A DNA stretch of 64,000 bases from Corynebacterium tapiri (GTDB lineage: Bacteria > Actinomycetota > Actinomycetes > Mycobacteriales > Mycobacteriaceae). Both the position numbers and the translations under genes were made by a program. The notes beneath the pieces were generated by a model, which was not told the origin of the DNA, did not search any database, and saw only the letters and a list, made by a program, of their open reading frames with translations. The stretch lies in assembly GCF_006334925.1 (NCBI RefSeq), contig NZ_VDHJ01000002.1, positions 1 to 64,000 of the forward strand. Direction: 5' to 3'. Positions 51,030-60,570 of the stretch are shown here, one piece after another (the stretch's first letter is position 1; each line of letters starts with the position of its first letter).

Positions 51030-52541
51030 ATGATGGAACCGATCTTAAATAGCTACCCGGTGTGGTTGCGGGTGGAACATTTTGTCAACATTCTGTTCAT
51101 CACGCTCTTTATTCGCTCTGGTATTGAGATCTTGGGAACTTTTCCTAAGCTGCATACCTCCGTCCACACCCCGATTGGTGGACAGTGGGCGCAGTTCACC
51201 GTGAAGAAGAAGCGCAAGCTCAAGTACTACCCGGTTTCCGGTGAGTACGACGACTACAGCCCAATCGTGTCCCTGCCTGGTCACGGTGATCTGGGCCAGG
51301 GGCGCTACTGGCACTTTATCTCGGTGATGTTCTGGGTAGCGCTCATGTTTATTTATTGGGCACTTCTCCTGTTCACCGGCCAATGGCGCCGCTACGTGCC
51401 CACGGATCTGGATGTTTTCCCGCAGGCTTTCAACGACATGGTGAGCTATCTAGCGTTTCAGATCCCACCGGCGATGGAGGGGTACCCATTCAACGCAGTT
51501 CAGATGCTGTCTTATGGGTTCGTGGTACTCGTTCTGCCGGTGATCATGATGGTCACCGGTGCATTTCAATCGCCCGCAATTAACTCGCACTTCCCCCGCA
51601 TCTCCCGACTCATGGGCGGCCGCCAGGTTATTCGCACAGTCCACTTCCTGGGGCTACTTGCATATGTCGCGTTTATTGTCATTCATGTGCTGATGGTGGT
51701 CATGCACGGGTACGGGCACGAGACCTCAAAGATGGTGTTCGGGCATGCCCACAACGAGTTGGCAGGTGCTCTCATCTTCACCGCTGGTCTCGCCCTGATC
51801 GTCGCGTTCCACGTGTGGGCCACTTTGACATCCACGTACAAACCTAAGGTCGTCGAGAAGCTCCACAACGCTACCGTGCGTCCCTTCTCTCGTTTCCTGC
51901 GTTCAAAGATGCCATCGCGTCAGTACGAGGCATATCGCGATCACGAGGTGACCCCGGGAGACTTGCACCGCGCTTCCGGAATGCCCCCGGCAAGCGAGGA
52001 ATACATAGCGATGATGTGCAATGACTTTGACGACGATTACGTCCTCGAAATCGGCGGCTTGGTGGAGCGTCCGATGCGATTGACCATGCCTGAGCTGCGG
52101 GCGCTTGCTGCAGGGCACTCCCAGAACACCGTGCATCACTGTGTGCAAGGGTTCTCTTCAGTCGGTGCGTGGGACGGCATTTCCTTCCCGGATCTCTTGG
52201 AACTGGTCAAACCCCTCGAAGGGGCAACCGATGTCGTAGTGCATTCTTTCCAGAACATGTCCCGCGATGACGACAACTACAGCGGCTCGTACTACTACGA
52301 ATCCATGCCAATGGTTGAAGCGAAGCAACCGCAAACGATGTTGGCAGTGGGCTACGCCGGCGATGAACTCCCCATCAAAAATGGTGCCCCGGTGCGTCTG
52401 CGAGTAGAAACGTCCACCGGTTTTCGCAGCGCCAAGTGGCTTGACCGGATCGAGGTGGTCAATCGATTCGACATCATCGGCAATGGCATGGGTGGCTTTT
52501 TCGAGGACACCGGTAGTTACGACCGCATCCAGATGATCTAG
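51030..52541 (+). CDS. Cytochrome b-molybdopterin oxidoreductase fusion
   Basis: 503 residues. Residues 1-295 form a b-type cytochrome with five membrane helices; haem-ligand candidates are His17 (RVEHFVNILF), the His in GRYWHFISVMF and those in RTVHFLGLL and IVIHVLMV. Residues ~305-503 are an oxidoreductase molybdopterin domain of the sulfite-oxidase/YedY fold; the Mo-ligand Cys is Cys371 in VHHCVQGFSSVGAWDG. In proteobacteria these are usually two genes, the Mo subunit being exported by Tat. Here no Tat signal exists and both are one chain. Substrate unknown. Confidence 0.85.
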   Translation: MMEPILNSYPVWLRVEHFVNILFITLFIRSGIEILGTFPKLHTSVHTPIGGQWAQFTVKKKRKLKYYPVSGEYDDYSPIVSLPGHGDLGQGRYWHFISVMFWVALMFIYWALLLFTGQWRRYVPTDLDVFPQAFNDMVSYLAFQIPPAMEGYPFNAVQMLSYGFVVLVLPVIMMVTGAFQSPAINSHFPRISRLMGGRQVIRTVHFLGLLAYVAFIVIHVLMVVMHGYGHETSKMVFGHAHNELAGALIFTAGLALIVAFHVWATLTSTYKPKVVEKLHNATVRPFSRFLRSKMPSRQYEAYRDHEVTPGDLHRASGMPPASEEYIAMMCNDFDDDYVLEIGGLVERPMRLTMPELRALAAGHSQNTVHHCVQGFSSVGAWDGISFPDLLELVKPLEGATDVVVHSFQNMSRDDDNYSGSYYYESMPMVEAKQPQTMLAVGYAGDELPIKNGAPVRLRVETSTGFRSAKWLDRIEVVNRFDIIGNGMGGFFEDTGSYDRIQMI

Positions 52542-52552
52542 GAGACGAGAAA

Positions 52553-53212
52553 ATGTCGAAACCTCTATACCAAGACATTGTGCTTGACGACGCCGCTGTC
52601 GCTCGGGTTCGCGAGTACATTGCCTCGTCCGGTTTCGAGTTCAACGGTTATCGGGAATTCGAAATCAATCGTCGGGCGCGCTACCTAGGGTGGATCGTTC
52701 AAGCGGAGGACCTCGAGGCTTTTGGAGTCGGCTTGCGTGCTGGGGGAGAGGGCACGTTCATTCGCATGAGCCGTGAGCAACTTTTAGGGGAACCAAGCGC
52801 CAAGGTCTTGCCGCTGAACAATCCGGTCAAAGCTCGCGACACCCTGACCCTGAGCCGGTTCTATCCGGCAACCATTAAAACCGGTGTGGACACATATGCC
52901 GGTGATGAGGGGTTGCCCGGTGCGGACATGGACTTGGACCTCTTAGAAGCTCAGTTGCACGACATCGCCGATTTCCATCGGGGAGAGCCTACCTACGGTA
53001 ATCAGGAGATACTGGACCTCAAGATTTACTGGGGAACACTATTGGCAGGGCGCTATCCGAGGCTCAAAGCTCTAGCTTCGCGAATGTCAGAGAAGCAGCT
53101 CACTCGACTTGAGCATTTTGAGACCGAGGTAAGAGAGTCCGAGCCCATCCTCAAAGAGTTGGGGCTTCCCACCTTGGAGACGCTGAAAACCATCCCCACA
53201 CGCAACGGGTAG
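52553..53212 (+). CDS. Unrecognised soluble protein of the TetR module
   Basis: 219 residues with AGGAGACGAG just before the ATG. No signal peptide, membrane helix or cysteine-rich motif; mixed alpha/beta composition. Features: INRRARYLGWIVQAEDLEAF and a proline/asparagine stretch KVLPLNNPVKARDTLTLSRF. Eleven bases behind the Moco fusion. It could be a maturation or chaperone-like partner for that enzyme, but the sequence shows no match to NarJ/TorD that I can recognise. Confidence 0.6.
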   Translation: MSKPLYQDIVLDDAAVARVREYIASSGFEFNGYREFEINRRARYLGWIVQAEDLEAFGVGLRAGGEGTFIRMSREQLLGEPSAKVLPLNNPVKARDTLTLSRFYPATIKTGVDTYAGDEGLPGADMDLDLLEAQLHDIADFHRGEPTYGNQEILDLKIYWGTLLAGRYPRLKALASRMSEKQLTRLEHFETEVRESEPILKELGLPTLETLKTIPTRNG

Positions 53213-53358
53213 TCCTCCTTCAAGCCTTCAACTAGGTGTTCTCCAACCCCCGCCTTCCGGCTGATGAACTTAATTGACCTCGTCACTCGTGGAAATGAAC
53301 CATGCGGTCTATTATCGTGGCAAGCAATCATCCCGAAGCTAGTTTTCCAAGGAGTGCC

Positions 53359-54684
53359 ATGACGGTAACGGACCTGAATCCAAACGACACCAAGACAGTC
53401 GGCGTGGCGATTCTGGGCATGGGAACCGTCGGTACTTCTGTTGCGCAGCTGCTCCAGGAGAACGCCGATGAGTTCGCCCACCGCATCGGTGGTCCGGTGG
53501 AGATCAAGGGCATCGCGGTGTCTGACCTGTCTAAGACTCGCGAGGGCATCGATTCGAACCTGCTCACCGACGATGCTCGCGCTCTGTGCACCCGCGATGA
53601 CGTAGACGTGGTCGTCGAGGTGATCGGTGGAATCGACTACCCCCGGGAACTGGTCCTGTCTGCGCTGAAGGCCGGGAAATCCGTGGTTACGGCGAACAAG
53701 GCCCTGGTCGCTGCTCATGCCGATGAGCTCGCAGAAGCTGCCGACGAAGCCGGCGTAGACCTCTATTTCGAGGCGGCGGTTGCTGCGGCCATCCCGGTGG
53801 TGGGAATGCTGCGTCGTTCTCTCGCCGGAGACCAAATCCAGCGCATCTCCGGAATCGTCAACGGCACCACCAACTTCATCCTGGATGCCATGACCAGCAC
53901 GGGCGCCAGCTACGAGGATGCGTTGGCGGAAGCCACCCGCCTGGGATACGCGGAAGCCGATCCGACCGCTGACGTGGAGGGGCATGATGCTGCGTCGAAG
54001 GCAGCGATCATGGCTTCGCTGGGATTCCACAGCCGAGTGAAGTTCGACGACGTCCACTGTGAGGGCATCACGAACATCACCGCGGATGACATCGCCGCCG
54101 CTTCCAAGGCTGGCTACACCATCAAGCTGCTGGCAATTTGCGAGCGCATTACCGATTCTGAGGGGAAAACAGCTGTGTCGGCACGCGTCCACCCCACGCT
54201 CATCCCAAACTCTCACCCCCTGTCGAGCGTGAGCGAGTCTTACAACGCCATCTATGTGGATGCAGAGGCTGCAGGCTCTTTGATGTTCTACGGAAATGGC
54301 GCAGGAGGGGCCCCGACCGCTTCCGCTGTTCTGGGCGACCTGGTGGGCGCCGCTCGCAACAAGGTGCACGGTGGTCTTGCGCCGGGGGAGAACACCTACG
54401 CCAACTACCCGGTCGCTGACTTTGGTGAGGTTCCGACGCGCTACCACATCGACATGACGGTCAACGACCGCACCGGTGTGCTCGCCGATCTGGCGGCTCG
54501 CTTCAGTGCCCATGGAATCTCTCTGCGTACCGTGCGCCAGGAGGAGCAGGAGCGTCATGAGAACGCACGCCTGATCCTGGTTACCCACCAGGCCCGCGAG
54601 GCGGATCTGCAAGCGATCGTCGACGAGCTCTCTGGGCTTGACGACGTCCGCGAGGTCAACAGCGTCATTCGCCTCGACGGCTAG
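53359..54684 (+). CDS. hom: Homoserine dehydrogenase
   Basis: Reduces aspartate semialdehyde to homoserine for threonine and methionine. 441 residues from ATG 53359 ([18 protein letters not shown]) with AAGGAG upstream; an in-frame opening at 53302 has no RBS. NAD(P) fold [30 protein letters not shown]; catalytic segment [14 protein letters not shown] and [22 protein letters not shown]-terminal ACT domain ([20 protein letters not shown]) is where threonine feedback acts in corynebacteria. Followed by thrB after 11 bases. Confidence 0.97.
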   Translation: MTVTDLNPNDTKTVGVAILGMGTVGTSVAQLLQENADEFAHRIGGPVEIKGIAVSDLSKTREGIDSNLLTDDARALCTRDDVDVVVEVIGGIDYPRELVLSALKAGKSVVTANKALVAAHADELAEAADEAGVDLYFEAAVAAAIPVVGMLRRSLAGDQIQRISGIVNGTTNFILDAMTSTGASYEDALAEATRLGYAEADPTADVEGHDAASKAAIMASLGFHSRVKFDDVHCEGITNITADDIAAASKAGYTIKLLAICERITDSEGKTAVSARVHPTLIPNSHPLSSVSESYNAIYVDAEAAGSLMFYGNGAGGAPTASAVLGDLVGAARNKVHGGLAPGENTYANYPVADFGEVPTRYHIDMTVNDRTGVLADLAARFSAHGISLRTVRQEEQERHENARLILVTHQAREADLQAIVDELSGLDDVREVNSVIRLDG

Positions 54685-54695
54685 GGTGGGAACCC

Positions 54696-55631
54696 ATGAG
54701 CACTGAACTTGTCGTTGGCACCGCGGTGACTGTCACCGTTCCAGCCTCGTCGGCGAACCTCGGCCCGGGTTTTGACACCCTTGGCTTGGCCCTGGGCATG
54801 TACGACACCGTCGAGGTAGAAGTCACATCCTCCGGCCTAGGAATCGAGATTTTCGGGGAGGGAGCGGACGACCTTCCCCGCGACGGATCGCACCTGGTTG
54901 TGCGTGCAATCCACTCTGGTTTGCAGGCCGCCGGGGTGACCGCGCCCGGCTTGAAAGTCACCTGCACCAATACGATTCCGCAGTCCCGTGGACTCGGATC
55001 CTCAGCAGCAGCCTCTGCTGCGGGAGTGGTGGCCGCCAATGCCCTGGCCGGTTCGCCGCTGTCGACAGAGACTGTTGTCCAGCTAGCTAGCGCATTCGAG
55101 GGGCATCCCGACAACGCGGCAGCCAGCGTCCTAGGCGGCGGTGTCGTCTCCTGGACGGACATTCCGGTGGACGGGCGAAGCAAGCCCACTTACCGGGCTG
55201 TGGGGATTGATGTTCATCCGAGCATCCGTGCCACGGCGCTGGTTCCGGATTTCCATGCGTCGACAAACGCGGTGCGTAAGGTTTTGCCGGAGCAAGTGAC
55301 GCATCTCGACGCGCGTTTTAACGTTTCTCGTGTGGCCGTCATGACGGTTGCTCTCCAGCATCATCCCGAGCTGCTGGCAGAGGGCACACGAGATCGTCTG
55401 CACCAGCCCTACCGTGCTGATGTGCTGCCCGTGACAGCCGAGTGGGTCAACCGACTGCGCAATCGCGGCTATGCGGCCTACCTATCGGGCGCCGGGCCAA
55501 CCATCATGGTGCTGTCGACGGAACCCATCGAGAAGCGCATTCTTGACCAGGCTCGAGAGGACGGGCTCGCGGTGCACGAACTGGACATCGCCGGGCCGGT
55601 ATCCGTGGAGGCCACCACCAGCGGGCATTAG
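54696..55631 (+). CDS. thrB: Homoserine kinase
   Basis: Phosphorylates homoserine for threonine synthesis. 311 residues. GHMP kinase signatures: [20 protein letters not shown] near the N-terminus and the ATP loop [19 protein letters not shown]; the C-terminal [13 protein letters not shown] is the third GHMP motif. GGTGGGAA precedes the ATG. Its end overlaps the convergent arnR-like gene by four bases. Confidence 0.97.
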   Translation: MSTELVVGTAVTVTVPASSANLGPGFDTLGLALGMYDTVEVEVTSSGLGIEIFGEGADDLPRDGSHLVVRAIHSGLQAAGVTAPGLKVTCTNTIPQSRGLGSSAAASAAGVVAANALAGSPLSTETVVQLASAFEGHPDNAAASVLGGGVVSWTDIPVDGRSKPTYRAVGIDVHPSIRATALVPDFHASTNAVRKVLPEQVTHLDARFNVSRVAVMTVALQHHPELLAEGTRDRLHQPYRADVLPVTAEWVNRLRNRGYAAYLSGAGPTIMVLSTEPIEKRILDQAREDGLAVHELDIAGPVSVEATTSGH

Positions 55632-56350
55632 ATCTCGTCTGCAGGGCGCCGGGCATCGACCCGGCAGGTGCCGTCGCCAGAATAGGGTGTGATCTTCAGT
55701 TCGAGTGCTGAGCGAGTCGATTCGTTGAGGAATCCTTCGTGCATAGAACACACGAATGGCGACGGCTTCGTGCCGTCTCGCCCTACGAACGGGCAGGCGT
55801 GCAAGCAGATCGTGGAGGTGGACTCGTCTGGCTCACCGTCTGGCAGGTCTGCAGCTGTGGGTGCCGAGGGGTCAAAACCCATATCACGCAGGAGCCCATA
55901 GAGCTCCTTCAGCGACTGCGCACTGCTGCTCCTCCCCGTGGCAGCCATCTCGGCGGCCCACGCCGTGCCTAGGCGACGCGCCGCATCGTGGGCGTGCGGA
56001 TCATCGCTTGCACCGAACAGGGTGTTGGAAAGGATATTGATCAACGCTGAGTATTCCGAGGCCAAAGCTCGGTTATCAGGCACGCGCGTGAAGAACACGA
56101 GGGAGGGTCGCCCGCGCCCTCCGGTGGACTCAGGTGCTGAACTCACCGCTCCCTTGGCAATGAGCTCGTCCAGGTGACCGCGCACCGTATTGGCGTGCAT
56201 ACCGAGCTTTTCTGCCAAGTCAGACACCCGCGCACCCTGCGGGAAGCTCTGAATGGCTTCCAGGGTTAGTTGTTGCTTGGGGCTTAGGCCCAGCGATTCT
56301 TCGAAGAGCTCACTGGCCGGCCGGGGAGGCTGTGGGGAGCGGGATGTCAT
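55628..56350 (-). CDS. arnR: Fe-S-type winged-helix regulator, ArnR-like
   Basis: 240 residues. The winged helix is at 23-88 ([42 protein letters not shown], wing [13 protein letters not shown]). The C-terminal half holds Cys182, Cys186, Cys201 and Cys229 ([24 protein letters not shown]), a set that can bind an Fe-S cluster. In C. glutamicum ArnR, an Fe-S/NO-sensing repressor of narKGHJI, is encoded beside that operon; thrB-arnR-nar order fits. Here it is the last gene of the nar-mod operon, its ATG overlapping the modBC stop. Confidence 0.82.
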   Translation of the reverse strand: MTSRSPQPPRPASELFEESLGLSPKQQLTLEAIQSFPQGARVSDLAEKLGMHANTVRGHLDELIAKGAVSSAPESTGGRGRPSLVFFTRVPDNRALASEYSALINILSNTLFGASDDPHAHDAARRLGTAWAAEMAATGRSSSAQSLKELYGLLRDMGFDPSAPTAADLPDGEPDESTSTICLHACPFVGRDGTKPSPFVCSMHEGFLNESTRSALELKITPYSGDGTCRVDARRPADEI

Positions 56351-58239
56351 GGCGTTACTCTTTCGGCGGAATTTCGGGAAGAAAAGATCGATACGCTGCT
56401 CGGGTTAATGTCTAGTGAAACTGAACTACCTGGGCCACAATGCTCGGCCAGATCGCTGAGTGAAGTCTCCGCGATGAGGCGTTGCTTACCGACGGCCACA
56501 TGCACGTATCCGCGATGAGCGGAAATAGCCTCCGTTGCAACGACGCGACCATCGGCTTCGGGGCCGGTAGCAGGGCGAACACGAATGCTGGAGGCCGGAA
56601 CCGTAAGGGCGACCTCGTCTCCAGGGGTCCACGCATCAGGGCAGTGCACACCCCGGATCTGGAGAGCCTCTACAAGAATATCCGCCGCGGTCTGATCAAC
56701 AGCCTCGACGCGTCCTATAAGACGCGAACTACCCATCAGGCGGGCGAAGAACTCCGTTGACGGCTGCTCAATCGCACAGGTTGTTGTCTGTTGCGAAACC
56801 ACTCGTCCGTGGCTGACTACAGCGACGTCAGATGCCAGGGTGGCCACGTCCAGTGGGTCGTGAGTAACCAGCGCAACTGCGCGATCACGTGCCACCTCGG
56901 TGATGACTGCGCGCCAGTCAGAGGTGGCTTTGACATCGAGTGCGGCAAGGGGCTCGTCGAGAAGCAAGACCGCCTTACGCGCGGAAAGCGCACGGACCAG
57001 TGCTACTTGCGCAGCCTGACCTCCCGAGAGCGCACTGATCTTAATGTTGGTGAGTTCCTGAAGTCCGGCGGCCTGAATCAGGTGGCGGGCGCGTTCCTTA
57101 TCGCGGCACACCATTGTGATAGCGCGAAGCACCGTGCTCGAGCGTGGCAGGCTGGGGTGCTGTGTAACGAGAGCGCTGTTGCGTTGGTGCGCTGCCTTAA
57201 GTGTGACGGCGCGATTGTCTTCGTGTACCTCGACACCGCGCACAAGACCTGCAGCTGTGGCCAATAGCGTTGACTTTCCGGAGCCATTCGGGCCCACCAC
57301 CGCGCATAATCTGCCGGAGGACAGGATGATGCCTCCGAAACTCAGGTCGCAAACATGCGGGGGTTGAGTAAGTTGTCGCAGTAGCTGAGCATCAGGACGG
57401 TTGGTCGGGAACACCTGGGCAGCGACCTGCCTGCGCAAGAGCCCAGGCAGACTTCCGAGCATCAGGACAAAAGCGGCGACCAGCACCAAAATGGCCGCGA
57501 GGATGTAGGCAGCCCCTTGGTCGATCTCGCGCTCGAGATAGATCGCCACTGACATTGTCCGGGTGACCCCGGGCAGAGAGCCAGCAAAGGTCATCGTGGT
57601 GCCGAATTCTCCGAGGCTGCGGGCCAGCGCCAAGGCAGCGCCCGTAACAATGGCCGGGAAAATTTCGGGGAGAACAATGTGGGTGATCACTCGAGCGGGA
57701 CTCATACCGAGGCTGGCGGCACTCGAAGTGACACCACGGTCAAGCTGACGCAGGGCGGTATCGACAGTGACAACCACGAAAGGCAGCGCCACAAACGTGT
57801 GGGCGATGACCACGGCCTGGAAAGTGAAGGACAAATTCAGTCCAACAGCGTCCAGAATGGGAGACAGTGCTCCGTTATTGCCAAAGGCAGCGGCCAACGC
57901 CAGGCCTGCTACAACCGGGGGCATGGCCAGCGGGAGTAGCACGAAGAGTCTCGCCAGGACCCGACCACGCTGAATGGTGTGTAGCCACAGCGCAAGGGGA
58001 ACCCCTAACACGGTTGCTAGGAGAGCCGCCTGCACTGCGGCAGATAGCGTGAGTAGCAGCACGTTGAGGGTGTCGTGCTGGAGAAACAACGCCATAAACC
58101 GCGACCATTGCACCCGGCCCGTCAGCGCACAAAGGGGCACAAGGATGAACGCCAGAGCAATGAATCCCAGAACCGCGATAGGCCACCACGTCTGCTGGGC
58201 GTTGGGGCGGGGAGTGATTCCAGTCGTGCTATCGCTCAC
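56347..58239 (-). CDS. modBC: Molybdate ABC transporter, fused permease-ATPase ModBC
   Basis: 630 residues from GTG 58239, overlapping the modA stop (GTGA); a longer opening is not supported. Residues 1-~270 are the ModB permease with about five helices and the EAA loop (SSAASLGMSPARVITHIVLPEIFPAIV, then GEFGTTMTFAGSLPG). Then the ATPase: Walker A GPNGSGKSTLL, LSGGQAAQVAL and LLLDEPLAALD. TOBE molybdate-binding domains end it (EVALTVPASSIRVRP). ModB and ModC are separate proteins in most bacteria. Confidence 0.9.
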   Translation of the reverse strand: MSDSTTGITPRPNAQQTWWPIAVLGFIALAFILVPLCALTGRVQWSRFMALFLQHDTLNVLLLTLSAAVQAALLATVLGVPLALWLHTIQRGRVLARLFVLLPLAMPPVVAGLALAAAFGNNGALSPILDAVGLNLSFTFQAVVIAHTFVALPFVVVTVDTALRQLDRGVTSSAASLGMSPARVITHIVLPEIFPAIVTGAALALARSLGEFGTTMTFAGSLPGVTRTMSVAIYLEREIDQGAAYILAAILVLVAAFVLMLGSLPGLLRRQVAAQVFPTNRPDAQLLRQLTQPPHVCDLSFGGIILSSGRLCAVVGPNGSGKSTLLATAAGLVRGVEVHEDNRAVTLKAAHQRNSALVTQHPSLPRSSTVLRAITMVCRDKERARHLIQAAGLQELTNIKISALSGGQAAQVALVRALSARKAVLLLDEPLAALDVKATSDWRAVITEVARDRAVALVTHDPLDVATLASDVAVVSHGRVVSQQTTTCAIEQPSTEFFARLMGSSRLIGRVEAVDQTAADILVEALQIRGVHCPDAWTPGDEVALTVPASSIRVRPATGPEADGRVVATEAISAHRGYVHVAVGKQRLIAETSLSDLAEHCGPGSSVSLDINPSSVSIFSSRNSAERVTP

Positions 58240-59021
58240 AATTGCGCCACCCCGGCGTCGAGCGGAAGGAATCCGGCAGAGGCCAAGTCCGCAGCAAAGG
58301 CAGGAGACTGAAGAATGTTCATGAGGGCCTGCGCATCGTTTCCACCCGCCGCCTGCTTTGTGGGGGCGGCCCACAGGGTGGTGGGGAAGCGCTCGGACTG
58401 GTCGATCTCTATGACGCGCACTGAATCTCCCGCGGCGACAGCGTCCGTGCGATAGACCCAGCCTGCGTCGGCTTGCCCGTTGACGACCTTGCCCAACACG
58501 TCACCGACCGCCGCTTCAAGTGAGACGGGAGAGAGTTTTAGGCCATTAACCTGTGCCAGGGATGAGCTTGCCGCTCCGCAGGGAACGCGGTCGTCACAGA
58601 GCACCAGACGGGTCTGCTCAGTAAGGTCACGAATGCTAGTAATTCCCGCAGGATTATCCGCGGGGACGACCATGACCAGCGTGTTTCTAGCGATGGCTTG
58701 AGGTGCAACCACGAGGCCCTGGTCGAGGGCCTTCTTCATGGTTGCCCCGTCAGCGGTAATCAGAGCGGTAGCTTGTGCGCCTTCTGACAGCTGCGAGATG
58801 AGCCCGGAGGAGCCGTTGGTGTTAATGCGTAGCTCGACTCCGGCATCAGAAGCCAGCGATGTCAGCTCCTCGTTGACCACGCGTGTCGACGACGCTGCGA
58901 ACAACGTGGCTGATGGTGACTGATCCCCGGTGATCGGGGGAGCACAGGAGGCAGCAAGCAAGCCGCTAGCCGCGCTGAGGCCGGCTAGGTGCCTCCTCAG
59001 ACGTCGCGACTCGTTGCCCAT
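58236..59021 (-). CDS. modA: Molybdate-binding lipoprotein ModA
   Basis: 261 residues. The signal peptide ends in the lipobox Leu-Ala-Ala-Ser-Cys, so it is anchored to the outer face of the membrane. Periplasmic-binding fold landmarks: TLFAASSTRVVNEELTSLA, INTNGSSGLISQLSEGAQA, MVVPADNPAGITSIRDL, GQADAGWVYRTDA. It delivers molybdate to ModBC. It lies between narI and modBC, linking molybdenum supply to the synthesis of nitrate reductase. Confidence 0.92.
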   Translation of the reverse strand: MGNESRRLRRHLAGLSAASGLLAASCAPPITGDQSPSATLFAASSTRVVNEELTSLASDAGVELRINTNGSSGLISQLSEGAQATALITADGATMKKALDQGLVVAPQAIARNTLVMVVPADNPAGITSIRDLTEQTRLVLCDDRVPCGAASSSLAQVNGLKLSPVSLEAAVGDVLGKVVNGQADAGWVYRTDAVAAGDSVRVIEIDQSERFPTTLWAAPTKQAAGGNDAQALMNILQSPAFAADLASAGFLPLDAGVAQL

Positions 59022-59054
59022 CTTCGCCTCCTGAGCATGTAGTTGAAAAGAGGT

Positions 59055-59837
59055 TTAGGCTCCTCGCGACGGCGCCTCACGGTCTTGCAGCTGCTGGGTG
59101 CGGGAACGGATCGGTTCCCAGCCGGCCGGCGCATGTCCGGCCGGGTTGTGCGAGTCGCGAGAGCGGTACACCACGTAGGGCCGGCTCACATAACCCACTG
59201 GTGCAGAGAACGCATGCACCAGACGGGTAAAGGGCCATACTGCCATAAGGGTGAAACCAGAGATGACGTGGAGCTTGAACTGCCACGGCACATCGGCCAT
59301 CAGCTGGGGCTCTGCGTTAAGAATGAGGAGCTGGCGAATCCACGGGGAAATCGTCTCGCGGTAGTCATAACCGTGCGGACCACCGAATACCTGGGTGGCT
59401 ACGGTGGCTACGAACCCGGTGAGGATAGCGAAGCCCAGGAATACGAACATCCACTTATCAGAAGCCGACGTGCTCAGGTATACCGAGCGGTTGATGATGC
59501 GTCGATACAGCAGGCCAAGCAAGCCAAGGATGACGGCTACGCCGGCGATCGTGCCGGGGATGGTGGCGATGAGGTGGTAGACCTCATCCGAAATGCCGAC
59601 TCCGCGCGTCCAGGACTTAGGAATAGCTAGACCCATCAGGTGGCCGATGATGACAAACAGCATTCCGTAGTGGAACAACGGAGAGGACAAGCGCAGCAGC
59701 TTGGACTCGTAGATCTGGGATGAGTGGGTGGTCCACCCGAACTGGTCAGTGCGCCAACGCCAGATCATGCCGACGACAAACGCAGCGATAGCCAACCACG
59801 GGAAGGCGACCCACAGGAAGGTCTCCAGGTTGCTCAT
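59055..59837 (-). CDS. narI: Respiratory nitrate reductase gamma subunit NarI
   Basis: 260 residues; membrane cytochrome b subunit that takes electrons from menaquinol. Five helices; His haem ligands visible in PLFHYGMLFVIIGHLMG and in KLHVISGFTLMAVWPFTRLVHAFS, and the final SAPVGYVSRPYVVYRSR is the family's C-terminal signature. Start ATG 59837. The stop is 33 bases from modA, which continues the operon. Confidence 0.95.
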   Translation of the reverse strand: MSNLETFLWVAFPWLAIAAFVVGMIWRWRTDQFGWTTHSSQIYESKLLRLSSPLFHYGMLFVIIGHLMGLAIPKSWTRGVGISDEVYHLIATIPGTIAGVAVILGLLGLLYRRIINRSVYLSTSASDKWMFVFLGFAILTGFVATVATQVFGGPHGYDYRETISPWIRQLLILNAEPQLMADVPWQFKLHVISGFTLMAVWPFTRLVHAFSAPVGYVSRPYVVYRSRDSHNPAGHAPAGWEPIRSRTQQLQDREAPSRGA

Positions 59838-59880
59838 GGTGTTTCACTTTTCCTTAAAAACGTTGAGGAGGGATAGCGGT

Positions 59881-60570
59881 CTAGGCGTGATCCGGTTGGG
59901 CGGACGGGAATGGCAGCTGGGTAATGCCCACCATTTCCGCCGGGGGACCGGACGTAATCAAGTCGATGTAGCGAGCAGCCGTTTCCTCATCGATCTCGGG
60001 GAGGAACTGACACACTGCGGTAATGAGGTGACTATATGGCGAGGACAGGTTATCGAGCGCCGCGCGCAGCACTTCGATTCCGTCGCGGTGGGCTGCGAGC
60101 ATCTCGACGGCGCGTTCATGCCGTTCGCCCTCGGAGTTACCCAAGGCTTCGAGCAACACGCACAAGTGATCTGGCAGCTCATCGGAGATTTCCTGGAGCC
60201 CGAGCTCCTGGAGCTGGTGGCGAAACGTCAGGATGGCCGCTCCGCGCTGCCGCGTATCTCCTACCGAGTAGTAGCTAAGAAACAGCGAGCACCGGCGGCG
60301 CTGATCAAACGTCTCCACGTAATGCGACTGCACATCCCGATTGCTCCAAGCAGCCGTTGAGGCAACAAAAGCTTCGATGTTTTCCCGAATAGCTGCAGGC
60401 ACGTCCGTTGCTGCTTCGGAGACGCTTTGCAACCGTGCAGAGAAATCCTCGCCCGGATAGGCCAGCAAGACAGCCACCGCCATTGCACCGATCCGCCGCT
60501 GCTCCTCGGTCACCTCGACTGAGGGGACAAAGGTGGCGGGGACGGTGCCAGCATGTGTGCGCTTACTCAC
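59881..60570 (-). CDS. narJ: Nitrate reductase assembly chaperone NarJ
   Basis: 229 residues from GTG 60570, overlapping the narH stop (GTGA). All-helical TorD/NarJ-type chaperone for inserting the Mo cofactor in NarG. Visible: HYVETFDQRRRCSLFLSYYS and DTRQRGAAILTFRHQLQELG, both characteristic of NarJ. It is not part of the final enzyme. Confidence 0.93.
   Translation of the reverse strand: MSKRTHAGTVPATFVPSVEVTEEQRRIGAMAVAVLLAYPGEDFSARLQSVSEAATDVPAAIRENIEAFVASTAAWSNRDVQSHYVETFDQRRRCSLFLSYYSVGDTRQRGAAILTFRHQLQELGLQEISDELPDHLCVLLEALGNSEGERHERAVEMLAAHRDGIEVLRAALDNLSSPYSHLITAVCQFLPEIDEETAARYIDLITSGPPAEMVGITQLPFPSAQPDHA

Noticed and set aside
53053..54612. 519-codon open frame opposite hom
   Set aside because: Shadow of hom; composition and lack of an RBS are against it.
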